Of a stretch of DNA of 64,000 bases, positions 26,962-36,750 are shown piece after piece (the stretch's first letter is position 1; each line of letters starts with the position of its first letter). The DNA comes from Burkholderia humptydooensis (GTDB lineage: Bacteria; Pseudomonadota; Gammaproteobacteria; Burkholderiales; Burkholderiaceae): assembly GCF_001513745.1 (NCBI RefSeq), contig NZ_CP013382.1, forward strand, positions 868,001 through 932,000, written 5' to 3'. The notes under the pieces were generated by a model. That model searched no databases and was not told the DNA's origin. It saw only the letters and a list, made by a program, of their open reading frames with translations. The position numbers and the translations under genes are program-made.

Positions 26962-28941
26962 TCGAGCGATGTTGACCACGGCGAGGCCGGGAACAGCCTA
27001 GCCGCGATGCTGGACGACTATCGCATCTACAGCCCGCACGCAGGCGATTCAGCGGGCGATTTGGATCGACTCGCCCGCCTACGGATGCTGTCGCACGACC
27101 GCCGCGCCGAGCGCGTCGAGTGCCTGGGGAACATCCGCGACGTTGGCCTGTTCGAGTGGTTCGACGTGACGGGCAACACGAGCCTCGACTTCGGGCCAGA
27201 AAAAGATCGGCAGTTCGTACCAATCGAGATCCATCGGCGCATGTGGAACAACCTGCCGAAGGAACTGGATGAGCGTGCCCGCGCGTTGTTTGCCTCGAGC
27301 CAGGGCCGCTTTGACACACCCCTATCTCACCCTGTCTTCAGCGAGGCATTGCCGGCGACCGGTGACCGCTACGAAATTGCGTTCTCCTGTGTCCGGCGTA
27401 ACGTCCCGCTTACGCCAGCCTATGATCCGCGCATCGACTTGCCGCGAACACCAACGATTCTCGGGCGTGTCGTCGCCCCTCAAGGCGTCACGGTCCATAC
27501 AGACCAGTTCAGCCGTGCATGGGTCCAGTTCCTGGGCTTGAATCCCGAGGATCATGAAGACGGAGCGGGTACGAGCGGCACGCCGGCCGACAGCGCGCCG
27601 CTGTTGGTGATGAACCCGTGGGCGGGCGAACGTTACGGCTTCTCGTTTCCGCTGCGTGTCGGTATGTATGTCACCCTTGATTGTCTCGGTGGCGACCCGG
27701 ATCGCGTATACATCAGCGGCACGCTCAACGATATTCGGCATATGCCAACCGCGTTCTCGAACGTGACCAAGTTGCCGGAAAATCCGCACGTTCTCGGCCT
27801 CCGTAGTCACGAGATCGGCGGCGGCCGCGGCAACCAGCTCGTGATGTCGGACTGGAACAACCTCATCAGTGCGCAGCTCGCGAGCGACGAGTCCTATTCT
27901 CAGCTCAATGTCGGCCATCTCTCACACCCCAGCGACGGCGGCCCCGGCCAGTCACGCGGCTACGGCGTCGAAGCGCGAACGGATGCGTCGTTGGTTGCGC
28001 GCGCGGCGCGCGGATTGATGTTGTCGACCTACGCACGCGTCGCGGCGAGCGGCGACCTGCTCGACCGCCAGGAGCTGCTCGAGCTGCTGAGCCAGTTTGC
28101 CGAACTGTTCGAGTCGATGGGCGACTTCGCGCATCAGCACGGCTTGCAGGGGCCGGACAAGAGCGGACTCGACCGGCTCGCGCAGAAGCTGCGCGAATGG
28201 AGTTCCGAGCCTGGTGCAAACGACGGCGACATGATGGCGTTCGCTGCAAAGGGCGGTGCCGGACATTTCACACCGAAGACCTACGGCGTGTTCGCGGCCG
28301 AGAACATCGACCACGCGGCCGCACAGAACGTCCAGACGACAGCCGGCAAGAACGTGCACACGTCAGCGCGCGATGCAATGGAAATGCACGCGGGAAAGAG
28401 CCTGAAAGCGACCACCGCAAACGGACCGATGCAGCTCGAATCGCACGACGACATCATCCAGCTCGTCGCGCAGAAGATGCTCGACCTGATGTCGACGACC
28501 GACATCATCCGGCTTACCGCGAGCAAGGGCATTGAATTGCGGTGCGGCAACGGACTTTTCAGGATGGATGCGGAAGGCAACGCTGACCTGCACATGCCGG
28601 GCAAGGTATCGATCAAGGGAAGCGCACACGACTGGAGCGGGCCGGTGAGCACACCCACCAACCTGACGCCGTTCAAGCCGTCGTACCAGGCCCAATACGC
28701 GTTGAAGGATACAACGGACGGTTCGCCGCTGATTCGACGGCCGTACTCGATCAAGACGCCCAACGGCCGGACGATTCAGAGCTTCACCAACGATCGCGGC
28801 GAAACCGCCCCCGTCTTCACGCCAAACGCGCAAGACGTTCCGTTACAGGCAGTGATACCCAAACCCACGCAGGTCGAATCGTGGCAGTTCGCGGGTTCGG
28901 ACAAGCCGCAGATTCAACGCGACTACTTGGAGGACTGACGT

Positions 28942-30201
28942 ATGGCCGGCACGATGCAAACCGTCGCGACCTGCGAGACCGTTAACGAAGACCGAATCAC
29001 GTACGCCGAGCTGCCGCCGGGTACGAAAGGCTATTTGCAAGAGAAGATCGAATACGCGCTGAAAGCTCCGGACATCGTCAATATCAAGCTGCCGGACGGA
29101 TCGAGCACGATATCGATGCTCAAGCAAATTGTGATGACCGCCGCGATTCGCGTTGATGAGAGCGTGGCCGACTTCCGGTGGCAGTACAAGGCCGAGGTCA
29201 GTTTTGATATGTGGCCGGAGTTTGCATCTGGCGGAGCTCGGGCTCCGATACCATTTCTTAGCAGCAACACTGACGACGGGCCGGGCCGCCGTCATAGCCT
29301 GAATCCATTTCCGAAGGGATTCGTACCGGGATTTCTACGTCGCCCCGATGTGATCATCGCGAGAAATCCCGCTGACCGCTGGCCGGGCCGTGCACTTGTT
29401 GATCATCAAGGACACTCACACGTCGATAATTCGCTGCGGCTGGTGGAAGTCAAGTTCCCAGGCGACGCGTGGGGAGCGGGACAGGAGGATGCTTATCGGA
29501 AGATTTCGGGAAAGCCAGGAGACTACGTCTATCGCATGACGGTAATCGACGTTAGCGACTGCAATGGCGACCTGGAAAAGGTTCGTCAACGAGCGCTCGC
29601 CATGTCGCCAGAGGAACGCGAAGCAGAATTGCGCCGTAGGCAGCGCGAGCGACAGTTGCGCGCGCCGATTCGTACCATCGAGCCGATTCCCGAACCGGCC
29701 TGGTACGAGGCGTGGATTCGCAAGGTGGAAGAGGCCGGCGAAGCGACAGTGGCGGCTGTATGGGACGCGGTGAATTCCGGGGCACAGTACCTGTCGACCG
29801 AGATGGAGGCATGGCTCCGGCAACATGCGCCTTGGGCGCTGACTGCGGGCAAATGGGTTGCCGATAAAGCGACCGCCACGTGGCGGTGGGTAGACGAGAC
29901 AGGCCGCGAAATTTACCGCTATACGACCGCACAATTGAAGGCGGGATGGGATGCGATCGTGCGCGCGACCGACATGACATGGGATCTGCTGAAGCAAATC
30001 AACTGGTCGCAAATCGGCACGTCGATTATCAAGGGACTCGTATTTGTCGCAGCGGTCGTCGCCGGGGTCATTATCATCATCGTGCTCGCCGAAGTCCTTG
30101 TGCCGGTCCTACTCGCGCTTGCAGCCATTGTTGCAACGGCTGCGGCCGAAACCGTAGCGGCGCTGGCGATCGCGCTTGGCGTAACCGCCGTCGCTGCGTG
30201 A
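28942..30201 (+). CDS. Putative T6SS nuclease effector with a VRR-NUC (PD-(D/E)xK) domain
   Basis: A 419-residue protein starting 3 bp after vgrG. Residues 133-190 carry a restriction-like nuclease core: RPDVIIARNP (PD at 135-136), LRLVEVKFPGD (E169, K171) and AGQEDAYRKI (Q181), which is the VRR-NUC pattern (PD, ExK, QxxxY). A charged helical linker follows (SPEEREAELRRRQRERQLR). The last ~65 residues are strongly hydrophobic with two or three possible helices. It should cut DNA in a neighbour cell after delivery on VgrG. The gene is intact. The role is inferred from domain and position between VgrG and the immunity gene. Confidence 0.75.
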   Translation: MAGTMQTVATCETVNEDRITYAELPPGTKGYLQEKIEYALKAPDIVNIKLPDGSSTISMLKQIVMTAAIRVDESVADFRWQYKAEVSFDMWPEFASGGARAPIPFLSSNTDDGPGRRHSLNPFPKGFVPGFLRRPDVIIARNPADRWPGRALVDHQGHSHVDNSLRLVEVKFPGDAWGAGQEDAYRKISGKPGDYVYRMTVIDVSDCNGDLEKVRQRALAMSPEEREAELRRRQRERQLRAPIRTIEPIPEPAWYEAWIRKVEEAGEATVAAVWDAVNSGAQYLSTEMEAWLRQHAPWALTAGKWVADKATATWRWVDETGREIYRYTTAQLKAGWDAIVRATDMTWDLLKQINWSQIGTSIIKGLVFVAAVVAGVIIIIVLAEVLVPVLLALAAIVATAAAETVAALAIALGVTAVAA

Positions 30202-30245
30202 TCGCCATCATCCAACTTGTCAACGTATAAGGGAATCATCGACCC

Positions 30246-31586
30246 ATGAGCGACACCGAAACGAAGGGTCCTGTCGTGCTGACACCATTCGCCGCTTACG
30301 CGCGCTACTTCGAGGATTTAAGCGTTCGCTTGGCCGACAACAGTTTTGCTGTCAAACCGGGGGTCATCGGGACCGTGTACTTTGCGGGCGGCTCGAAACC
30401 GGAAGGGCGACGCGGCCTGCTCGCGTGTTTCGATCGATTCGACGAGTTGTTCGGCGCTCACCTCATTTCCGGGAAAGACGAAGACCTAGCCAAGTTCAGC
30501 AAGAAAACGGCAAAGGGCGTCGAAAAAATCCGTAAGGCCATCAGCGATTCACCGGAATACGAACAGGTCAGCGTTATGCGATCCAGCGCGCCGCTCCCAA
30601 CTATCGCGCCCGACTATCAAATTCAAACGCTGACCGGACGCGCAAGTCCGATAGATTACGTTGCGCCGTCCGGCTACAAGGTGGCGAAGGGCGAAGAAAA
30701 AGAGCTGTCGTATTTGAAGTTCAGCGTGCCGATGGAGTTGGTCACCCGCCCTGAAGGCCAGGCACAATACGAGCAGTTCCTGCGCTACGTCTGCGAACAA
30801 CTCGATGTGCGCGGCGGCTACGGAGGGTTATCAGCGGTCACTGCGTACAACTATCACAACTGGCAGGCGCAGGAATGGGCTATTGCAGAACGCTTCAGCG
30901 GAATCGAAATTGATGCCTGCGCGCACTTCGGTAGGGAAGAATATGATCCGCTTTCCTATATGGGCGATTCGACGGAAGCGATGACTGCGATTTATCATAA
31001 ATTGCACCCAGGAGCGAAGGTATTCCGGTGGGGCTTCATCAAAAGCATCAACTGGTACACGTTGCTCGGCGACCTCTTTGTCGAACGGCTCGGCGGCGAC
31101 GCAGCGTTGCGTAAAGCACTCGACCGCGACGATATCGGGATAGAGCGTATCAATCATTGCGTGCTCGTACGGGCCGGACCATTCCCGCGCTTGGGCGCCC
31201 CCGAAGAGGGCTTGCCCGAACCCTACGTCTTCGTCAACAAGGTGCTGCGCGTGCTGCGCAACCCGAAGCCGGACGGGCTGCACCTGTACGAACCGGACCT
31301 GCCAAACGCCGACAGCAAGAACGCCCGCGCCTGGGAAGCCCGCTTCGACCTGCCGGGCGCACCCTCGATCCCCGAGCCGCCGAAAATTGTCCCGGAATCA
31401 CGCGGAAAGCGTCGCCCGAGCGTCCTTGGCGGCGAGCCCTGCCCCGAGGCCGGCTGGTGGTATACCGCCGCGAAGCAAGGCAGTGAACGATTCTTCGAAC
31501 AGGGGGAGGTGATGCCTGTCATCGAGGGCAGCCAGTGGGGTACGACACATTGGAAGTGGATGCGCGGCGCCGGAGACAACGAGTAA
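30246..31586 (+). CDS. Putative T6SS immunity protein (DUF3396 type) with a C-terminal W-rich module
   Basis: A 446-residue soluble protein 44 bp after the effector. The main body (about residues 10-350) resembles the type VI immunity/DUF3396 family (TPFAAYARYFEDLSVRLADN, ALRKALDRDD, VLRVLRNPKPDG). The C-terminal 45 residues form a module seen on many such proteins: CPEAGWWYTAAKQGSERFFE, then QGEVMPVIEGSQWGTTHWKW. It most likely protects the host from the adjacent nuclease. No signal peptide is present, as expected against a cytoplasmic DNase. The pairing itself is inferred. Confidence 0.72.
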   Translation: MSDTETKGPVVLTPFAAYARYFEDLSVRLADNSFAVKPGVIGTVYFAGGSKPEGRRGLLACFDRFDELFGAHLISGKDEDLAKFSKKTAKGVEKIRKAISDSPEYEQVSVMRSSAPLPTIAPDYQIQTLTGRASPIDYVAPSGYKVAKGEEKELSYLKFSVPMELVTRPEGQAQYEQFLRYVCEQLDVRGGYGGLSAVTAYNYHNWQAQEWAIAERFSGIEIDACAHFGREEYDPLSYMGDSTEAMTAIYHKLHPGAKVFRWGFIKSINWYTLLGDLFVERLGGDAALRKALDRDDIGIERINHCVLVRAGPFPRLGAPEEGLPEPYVFVNKVLRVLRNPKPDGLHLYEPDLPNADSKNARAWEARFDLPGAPSIPEPPKIVPESRGKRRPSVLGGEPCPEAGWWYTAAKQGSERFFEQGEVMPVIEGSQWGTTHWKWMRGAGDNE

Positions 31587-32080
31587 TCAAGCCAAATGCC
31601 GAGACTGCATAATCAAGGCGCATAAAACTGGATAACGAAATCGCCCCGCCTATCGCCGCGCGGCCCGCAACAGGCAGCCCCGAACACCGGTGCATGCGTG
31701 CATAAAAACCGTTCATTTTTGCGGGCAGGTGGGGCGGGTCACAAAGGCGCGCGTGTCGATGCATTAAATCGCATCGTCGCGCATTAAAACGCACGATTTC
31801 GGCGCAGTGGCGAGCGCCCGGAACCCAGCGCCATAAGGGGCGCCGGGTCCAACGACAGGATGCACTAAAACCAGCCAGTCAAGCATAGCCCGCAGGCGAG
31901 GAGGGAACTGCGCGGCGGTGGGTAAAGCGGTCTATATCGGCCTACCATAGCCGCTTGCACGTAGCGAAAGAAGCGGATGAAAGCTCCATCAATGCATCGC
32001 CTGACAGGTGGCGAACCTCCACGCCTCAGCGTTGGTCAATGGGTTGTGAAGGATGAGACCCGAAGCCATGTGCGACATCA
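31587..32080. other. Gene-free stretch with repeated CATWAAAAC motifs
   Basis: About 500 bp at the junction of the rightward and leftward island genes. Five related motifs occur: CATAAAAC (31621), CATAAAAAC (31701), CATTAAATC (31762), CATTAAAAC (31782) and CACTAAAAC (31863). An imperfect GC-rich hairpin lies at about 31819-31849. This may be an origin-like or regulator-binding region of the element, but the motifs are short and irregularly spaced. No ORF here is convincing. Confidence 0.4.
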
Positions 32081-32112
32081 TAAAAAAAACGCCCACGAAT
32101 CTCGCGGGCGTT
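32081..32112 (-). terminator. Rho-independent terminator for the leftward island operon
   Basis: On the minus strand AACGCCC (32112-32106) and GGGCGTT (32094-32088) form a stem followed by a run of T. It lies 25 bp after the stop of the 287-aa gene. Confidence 0.85.
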
Positions 32113-32136
32113 GGGTTATCCACAGTTGATTGATGT

Positions 32137-33000
32137 TCAGTGATTTACGGTAACGGATTCCGCATCAACCTTGGATTTCTGGAACTCATCATAGATGCAT
32201 TTGGCCATATGAACTTCCGCCGGATTCGGGTTAGGGTCGTTGTATCGATCCGGTTTCGTGATGCCTGACTCTTCGAGTGGCTTCAAATGATCGCGATAGA
32301 CAATACGTGTGCGATCCTGATTCAGCACTCCCTTCCCTCCGGCATGTTTGATACCTTCAAGATATCGATCGACATTATCGGGATCGACTGCTTCAGAGTA
32401 GGTAATCGAGGAATGGCAATCTTCATACACCCGATAAAGCCAGAACATGGCACGCATATTTTCCAGCTTTGCAAGGAATTCTTCACTATTGAGGAAATCG
32501 ACATAGGCTTGATGCGCCTTGTCATATTCAGCACGATAGTGACGGCTCACAAATTTCTGCGCGGCGCGCAACACTGCATCCGCCTTGTCCTTGGCATCCG
32601 AGAGCATCGATTCGATGCTGGCGATGGCGGCGGGAACATTGACCTGTTCGTCGGCATACTGCGCGAGTACGTCACGCACCTGGGCCAGTTGAGCATCGAT
32701 TTCGCGGTAGTCAGGCTCCCGCCCTTCACGGGCCGACGCGATCAGTTCATCGCGCTTGTCGTTCATCAGGGCGTCAAGGCGTTCCGTTGCCGCGCGGAAT
32801 TCGTCCTTTTTCGCTTGAACGCGTTCCAGCGATTTCTCAAGAATGCCGATTTCCTCTTGCTGTTCGCGGATCAGGTTGACGGCATGGTCAATGCCTTCGA
32901 TCATAATTTTTTCAGCGTCGTCGCGCTTTGCCCGTCGGGCCAGCACGTCCATTGCACGTTTGAGGGACCATTTGGCGGGGAGTCGGGAAAGATCAATCAT
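32137..33000 (-). CDS. Hypothetical 287-aa coiled-coil protein
   Basis: Starts MIDLSRLPAKWSLKRAMDVL. Residues about 25-125 are strongly helical and charged (EEIGILEKSLERVQAKKDEF and similar), suggesting a long coiled coil. The C-terminal half is mixed (FWLYRVYEDCHSSITYSEAV). There are no membrane helices and no known enzyme motif. It is the last gene of the leftward island operon (rep, 81-aa gene, this gene) and is followed by a terminator. I do not recognise the family. Confidence 0.7.
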   Translation of the reverse strand: MIDLSRLPAKWSLKRAMDVLARRAKRDDAEKIMIEGIDHAVNLIREQQEEIGILEKSLERVQAKKDEFRAATERLDALMNDKRDELIASAREGREPDYREIDAQLAQVRDVLAQYADEQVNVPAAIASIESMLSDAKDKADAVLRAAQKFVSRHYRAEYDKAHQAYVDFLNSEEFLAKLENMRAMFWLYRVYEDCHSSITYSEAVDPDNVDRYLEGIKHAGGKGVLNQDRTRIVYRDHLKPLEESGITKPDRYNDPNPNPAEVHMAKCIYDEFQKSKVDAESVTVNH

Positions 33001-33060
33001 TGATTTGCTTTATTTAAATTTCGTTAGATAAAAAATAACTGCATCAGTAAAAATATTGGA

Positions 33061-33306
33061 TCAGCAATCAGTTTCAAGGTGATTGCTTGCTGCGCCATTC
33101 AGATTGTCGATGGCTGCCAGTTCGGCGCGAAGCGTTGCTGCCAATTCTGCAATATCGCTGAAATTATCTTTCTCCTTGTTCGATGTGTATTGATTTGCGG
33201 AACGGATTCGTGTCCGTAGCTCGCACTCGACCCGATCAAGATCGGCTTGCAGGGTTGCTGTCAGCAGCGCGAATTTAGACGTGGTGAATCGTTGTGATGC
33301 GTACAT
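33061..33306 (-). CDS. Hypothetical 81-aa protein
   Basis: Starts at the ATG at 33306 (MYASQRFTTSKFALLTATLQ), almost touching the end of the rep gene (33311). It is mostly helical and charged, with no motif I recognise. Reading frames that extend it further upstream run inside the rep gene and are not supported. Co-transcription with rep suggests a replication or maintenance accessory role; this is inferred from position only. Confidence 0.6.
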   Translation of the reverse strand: MYASQRFTTSKFALLTATLQADLDRVECELRTRIRSANQYTSNKEKDNFSDIAELAATLRAELAAIDNLNGAASNHLETDC

Positions 33307-33310
33307 GTTT

Positions 33311-35077
33311 TTACCTATTAAAAAGGTTGGGGTGGGTTGAGTGAAGGTGATTGTTCGATTGGAAATCAGTCGAATAGATGAAGTCTTGTTCGTCGCGAAG
33401 CGCGTCGGTCGCGTTCGAATCGGGCGCGTCCGTACAGTTATTGACACGAGTCCGAGAGGGCGCGATTTTTGCGGCAGCGGCCTTGACGATCGTCCACGTG
33501 CGGCGCACGCTCGCGACTGCCTTTGCGATGACCGTGTGAATCGTGCCGACGATGCCGCCCATGTCGACGGCCCACGGGCCGCGCACGACGACGCCCGCCG
33601 CACGCGTGCCGAGCGGATCGCCGTAGCGGCCGACGCCTTCCTGCGCTTCTTTGTGCAGCCACATCGACGCATCCTTGCGCTTGATCCACGGGCCGCCCCA
33701 TGCGCGGATGAATTCGGCGTAGTCGGCGCGCTTGTCGTCGTCGCCGGTCGCGCCCTTCACGCGCTGCGCGGCGTGCCACGCGCGTTGCAGCGCGTCCGGC
33801 GAGTCCGCGATGGCTTGTTTTTCGATGCGGCGCAGTTCGCGCCAGACCGTGACCGGTGCGCCGCCGATCGCCTGAAACTGGCGGATGCCCCATTGCTTCG
33901 CCCACGCCTGCACGCGCTGCGTGGTTTGCGCGATAGGCTCGCCGTACAGGTCAAGCTCGATGCCCGCGCCGTCGATGTTCTTCGAGATGTATTTGGCGAT
34001 GTACCCCGCTGCGCCGCCCTGTTCGGCAGTGATGCGCTCGAAACGCAGGCGGTGCTGTTGCGCGCCGGGTTCGTCGGGCGAATCGTTCAGCAGGAAGTAA
34101 CGCACAAGCGCTTTGCGCCAAACCGACGCGTCGGCGGGATTGCGAATGAAGACCATCAGGTTCCAATGCGGCGTACCGTCGCGATGCGCTTCGACTGTGC
34201 GCATCCCGTAAAAGCTCACCCTGCGACGCTGCAACCATGCGCGGCACCGGCTCCATTGGCGTTGCAGATATTCCTGCGTGTCGCGCGGCGTCGCGCCGTC
34301 GTACTTTTCATTGACGGACCCATTGGCGCGTACCGCATGAAAACGGCTCGGCGGCGTGACCACCGCGAATTCGCATGCGCAACCGTGTTCTTCGGCAATC
34401 TCTTCCATGCCGCGCATGCGCAGCATGAGTTCGCCCCGGCGGATGGCCGGATTGCTAACGGATTTGTCGGCCAGCTCGGCGAGCGTAAAAATCTCGCCGT
34501 CTTCATTGATTGCGTTGGTGCGTTCCAGCATTTGCGCATTGCGCTCGGCCTGCGCGATGCTGCGGCGCAGGTTTTCGTCGCTAATGTATTGATCGGCGCG
34601 CGCGCTGACGAGGCCAAGGCGGATCGCCAGTGCTTCGGTCTGGCGACCGTGCATGCTGCGCAGGCGTCGCGTCCACCAGCCCGGATCAATCACGCGTGCG
34701 ATGAAGCCGCCCGGACGTTCGACGGTGGGCGGGGCGATGCGCCAGCGCTCGCAAAGCGCGGTCAGGCTCGGCACGATGGTGGCCGTATCGCCCAAACGTT
34801 CGGCGATGGCGTATGCATCCGATGCGCGTCGGTATGCGCATTCGCGGATATCGGACAGGTTCGCCGTCAGCGGCAGCACGGCGTCGGCGTAGCGCTCGAC
34901 GTGTTCGCGCAGGTAGACGTTGCCGTGATACCAGTTGCGATGCTGGCGGTCCAGTTCTTCAAGACGGCGCGACATGGTGCGCGCCCATTTGCCGGGCAAC
35001 TTGCCGAGCATCGCTTCACGCCACGCATGCTGCGGCATGCGCGGGCTCACGGTCGCGAACGAAGTCAGGAGTGCCAT
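33311..35077 (-). CDS. Replication endonuclease, P2 gpA-like (HUH, rolling circle)
   Basis: A 588-residue protein of the phage replication initiator family. The metal-binding HUH-like part is visible in EAHRDGTPHWNLMVFIRNP, and the nicking tyrosine motif is YIAKYISKNIDG, with two tyrosines four residues apart as in P2 gpA. The N-terminal part (residues 1-230) is helical. It should nick the element's origin and start rolling-circle replication after excision. Iteron-like repeats and an HTH gene lie just upstream. No lesion is seen. Confidence 0.88.
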   Translation of the reverse strand: MALLTSFATVSPRMPQHAWREAMLGKLPGKWARTMSRRLEELDRQHRNWYHGNVYLREHVERYADAVLPLTANLSDIRECAYRRASDAYAIAERLGDTATIVPSLTALCERWRIAPPTVERPGGFIARVIDPGWWTRRLRSMHGRQTEALAIRLGLVSARADQYISDENLRRSIAQAERNAQMLERTNAINEDGEIFTLAELADKSVSNPAIRRGELMLRMRGMEEIAEEHGCACEFAVVTPPSRFHAVRANGSVNEKYDGATPRDTQEYLQRQWSRCRAWLQRRRVSFYGMRTVEAHRDGTPHWNLMVFIRNPADASVWRKALVRYFLLNDSPDEPGAQQHRLRFERITAEQGGAAGYIAKYISKNIDGAGIELDLYGEPIAQTTQRVQAWAKQWGIRQFQAIGGAPVTVWRELRRIEKQAIADSPDALQRAWHAAQRVKGATGDDDKRADYAEFIRAWGGPWIKRKDASMWLHKEAQEGVGRYGDPLGTRAAGVVVRGPWAVDMGGIVGTIHTVIAKAVASVRRTWTIVKAAAAKIAPSRTRVNNCTDAPDSNATDALRDEQDFIYSTDFQSNNHLHSTHPNLFNR

Positions 35078-35094
35078 GCGCTTACGTGTCCGTG

Positions 35095-35286
35095 TTACTG
35101 AACGGATGCGCTATGCAGAGCGACGATGCGCTCGACCGTGTCGTGCGGCCATACGAGACGCCCGTTCGGCAGTTTCGTCGGCTTGACGCCGAAATACGAA
35201 CCGCGACGGCACAGCGCGACGCGCAGCGTGTCGGGTTGAAGGCCAAGGCGTTGGGCGAGGCGGTTGGTGGTCAGTCCGATTTCCAT
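35095..35286 (-). CDS. Small HTH DNA-binding protein (AlpA/excisionase-like)
   Basis: A 63-residue protein: LTTNRLAQRLGLQPDTLRVA is a MerR/AlpA-type HTH, and NGRLVWPHDTVERIVAL is the short wing and helix. It lies 17 bp upstream of rep in the same direction. Small proteins like this in P4-type elements activate the integrase or aid excision, or control rep. Confidence 0.75.
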   Translation of the reverse strand: MEIGLTTNRLAQRLGLQPDTLRVALCRRGSYFGVKPTKLPNGRLVWPHDTVERIVALHSASVQ

Positions 35287-35366
35287 GATGTCCTTTGATT
35301 CCGGTTATGCACCGCGTGGTGCGGCGCGACGGAACGGACTCTAACGGCGAACGGCCATCCCGTGCG

Positions 35367-35425
35367 GCTAGGCGGGACAGTGGGACGCTAGCCGGGACAA
35401 TGGGACGCTAGGCGGGACAGTTTTG
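35367..35425. repeat. Iteron-like tandem repeats upstream of the rep genes
   Basis: Two full 20-bp units and a third partial one, each starting GCTAG: GCTAGGCGGGACAGTGGGAC at 35367, GCTAGCCGGGACAATGGGAC at 35387 and GCTAGGCGGGACAG at 35407. More GGGAC words follow at 35425-35440. The spacing and position suggest a binding array for the HTH protein or the initiator. Confidence 0.7.
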
Positions 35426-35538
35426 GGACAACTTCGGGACGCTGCGGCATGGCCGGGGAAGCCATGCGCAGGTACGGGCGGGGAGCGAACGCTCCCCGGC
35501 GAGCATCAGGATTTCAGCGAACCGTGTTTGCGCAGAAG

Positions 35539-35546
35539 ACTCAACG
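35539..35546. repeat. Target-site duplication of the IS481-family copy (left)
   Basis: ACTCAACG, repeated at 36751-36758. On the minus strand it belongs to the 3' end of the 289-aa gene, whose original stop would be at 35506-35508. Confidence 0.75.
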
Positions 35547-36750
35547 TGTATTAGCCGGGACTCGATCTGACAGGTAGTCGGACCGACAAAGAACGAGTCA
35601 TCAATGGGGGATGAGTTTCTCCTTGGCGAGATCGAGCGAATCGAGGAAAGTGCGCATCGGTGTCTTGCCGTAACACCATCGCCCCTGATGCTCTCGTTCA
35701 TTGTTGTACTGGTCGAGCCACGCATCAAGGTCCGTCTGCAAGGTGGCGATCGAATCGTAGATCTTCTTGCGAAAGGCGATGCGATAGAACTCGTTGAGCA
35801 TAGTCTTGTGCAGCCGCTCGACGATCCCGTTGGTTTGCGGCGACTTGGCTTTGGTCCGGGTATGGTCGATGTCTTCCAAGGCCAGATACAGCTCGTATTC
35901 GTGATGCTCGGGGTTGCCGCAGTATTCAGTGCCGCGGTCTGTCAGCACGCGTAGCAGTGGAATGCCGAAGCCGTCGAAGAACGGGACAACACGATCGTTG
36001 AGTAGGTCAGCCGCCGGCAAAGGTGTCTTGCGATCGTAGAGCTTGGCGAACGCAACCTTCGAGTAGGTATCGACGAAAGTCTGCTGGTAGACACGGCCGA
36101 CGCCCTTGAGGCAGCCGACATAGAACGTATCCTGCGCGCCGCAGTAGCCCGGACATTCGGACTCGAATTCGCCGTGCACTTCCTTCTCGTGCTTGGCGCG
36201 TTCGAGCGCGATGAGCTGGGCCTCGGTCAGCACCAACCCCTCTTGGGCGGATTTGGCCTCCAAGGCCTTCAGGCGCTTCGGCATGGTCTCCAGATCGTGG
36301 CGCAACCAGATGCTACGGACGCCTTGGGGAGAGACGGACAGGGCATGCCGTTTGAGGACCTCGTTGGCGATACGCACCTGACCGTAGGCCGGCAATTCGA
36401 GGGCCAGTTCGACAACGGCGGCCTCGACCTGTGGGTCAACGCGGTTCTTGAGTAGCGGCCGGTGGTGGGAAATCTCCTGCAGCGCAGCTTCGCCGCCCCG
36501 ATCGTACAGTTCCTTAAATCGGTAGAAGCTGTCGCGCGAGTAACCCATCACGCGACAGGCCTGGCTGACGTTGCCGAGTTGCCGGGCCAACTCGAGTATG
36601 CCGACCTTGGCGCGAATTACCTTCTGCTCCTGAGTCATGGTGGACTCCTTGCTGTTCGCGGCGCGCATTGCCGCTACGGGCTACGCCCTCTGCGCCAATG
36701 CGCGCCAGCACGAAAAACCAACCACTGTCAGATTTAGTCTAGTCCACCGC
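35547..36750. mobile_element. IS481-family insertion sequence (about 1204 bp)
   Basis: Bounded by ACTCAACG repeats. The inner ends share an inverted ATCTGACAG (near 35568 left, and CTGTCAGAT near 36725-36733 right), with further partial pairing outward. It holds one intact transposase gene. Joining the flanks rebuilds the 3' end of the neighbouring gene, which supports these exact borders. Confidence 0.8.
35601..36638 (-). CDS. IS481-family transposase
   Basis: A 345-residue transposase starting at [11 protein letters not shown] (36638). The N-terminal HTH is [20 protein letters not shown], then [20 protein letters not shown]. The rve integrase core shows the DDE set: [34 protein letters not shown] and [16 protein letters not shown]. 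It appears intact. Confidence 0.93.
   Translation of the reverse strand: MTQEQKVIRAKVGILELARQLGNVSQACRVMGYSRDSFYRFKELYDRGGEAALQEISHHRPLLKNRVDPQVEAAVVELALELPAYGQVRIANEVLKRHALSVSPQGVRSIWLRHDLETMPKRLKALEAKSAQEGLVLTEAQLIALERAKHEKEVHGEFESECPGYCGAQDTFYVGCLKGVGRVYQQTFVDTYSKVAFAKLYDRKTPLPAADLLNDRVVPFFDGFGIPLLRVLTDRGTEYCGNPEHHEYELYLALEDIDHTRTKAKSPQTNGIVERLHKTMLNEFYRIAFRKKIYDSIATLQTDLDAWLDQYNNEREHQGRWCYGKTPMRTFLDSLDLAKEKLIPH

Larger units (their letters stand above)
24687..28938 (+). pseudogene. vgrG: T6SS spike protein VgrG (TssI), interrupted by an IS256-family element
   Basis: The 5' part (24687-25517, 277 codons) encodes the gp27-like base: WGQDRQKRFDNQLALLYAET, DIFQMLFAGYCRHAGF and ERLARRDGITYFARPGDQKG. 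The 3' part (26962-28938) continues SSDVDHGEAGNSLAAMLDDY, HAGDSAGDLDRLARLRML, the gp5-like OB region (ILGRVVAPQGVTVHTDQFSR) and the DUF2345 extension (AAENIDHAAAQNVQTTAGKN). Removing 25518-26961 (the element plus one 9-bp repeat) joins the two in frame as a protein of about 935 residues. The start is a GTG at 24687. As it stands the gene is broken, but the lesion is clean. An ATG at 27007 could give a headless C-terminal product. Confidence 0.92.
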
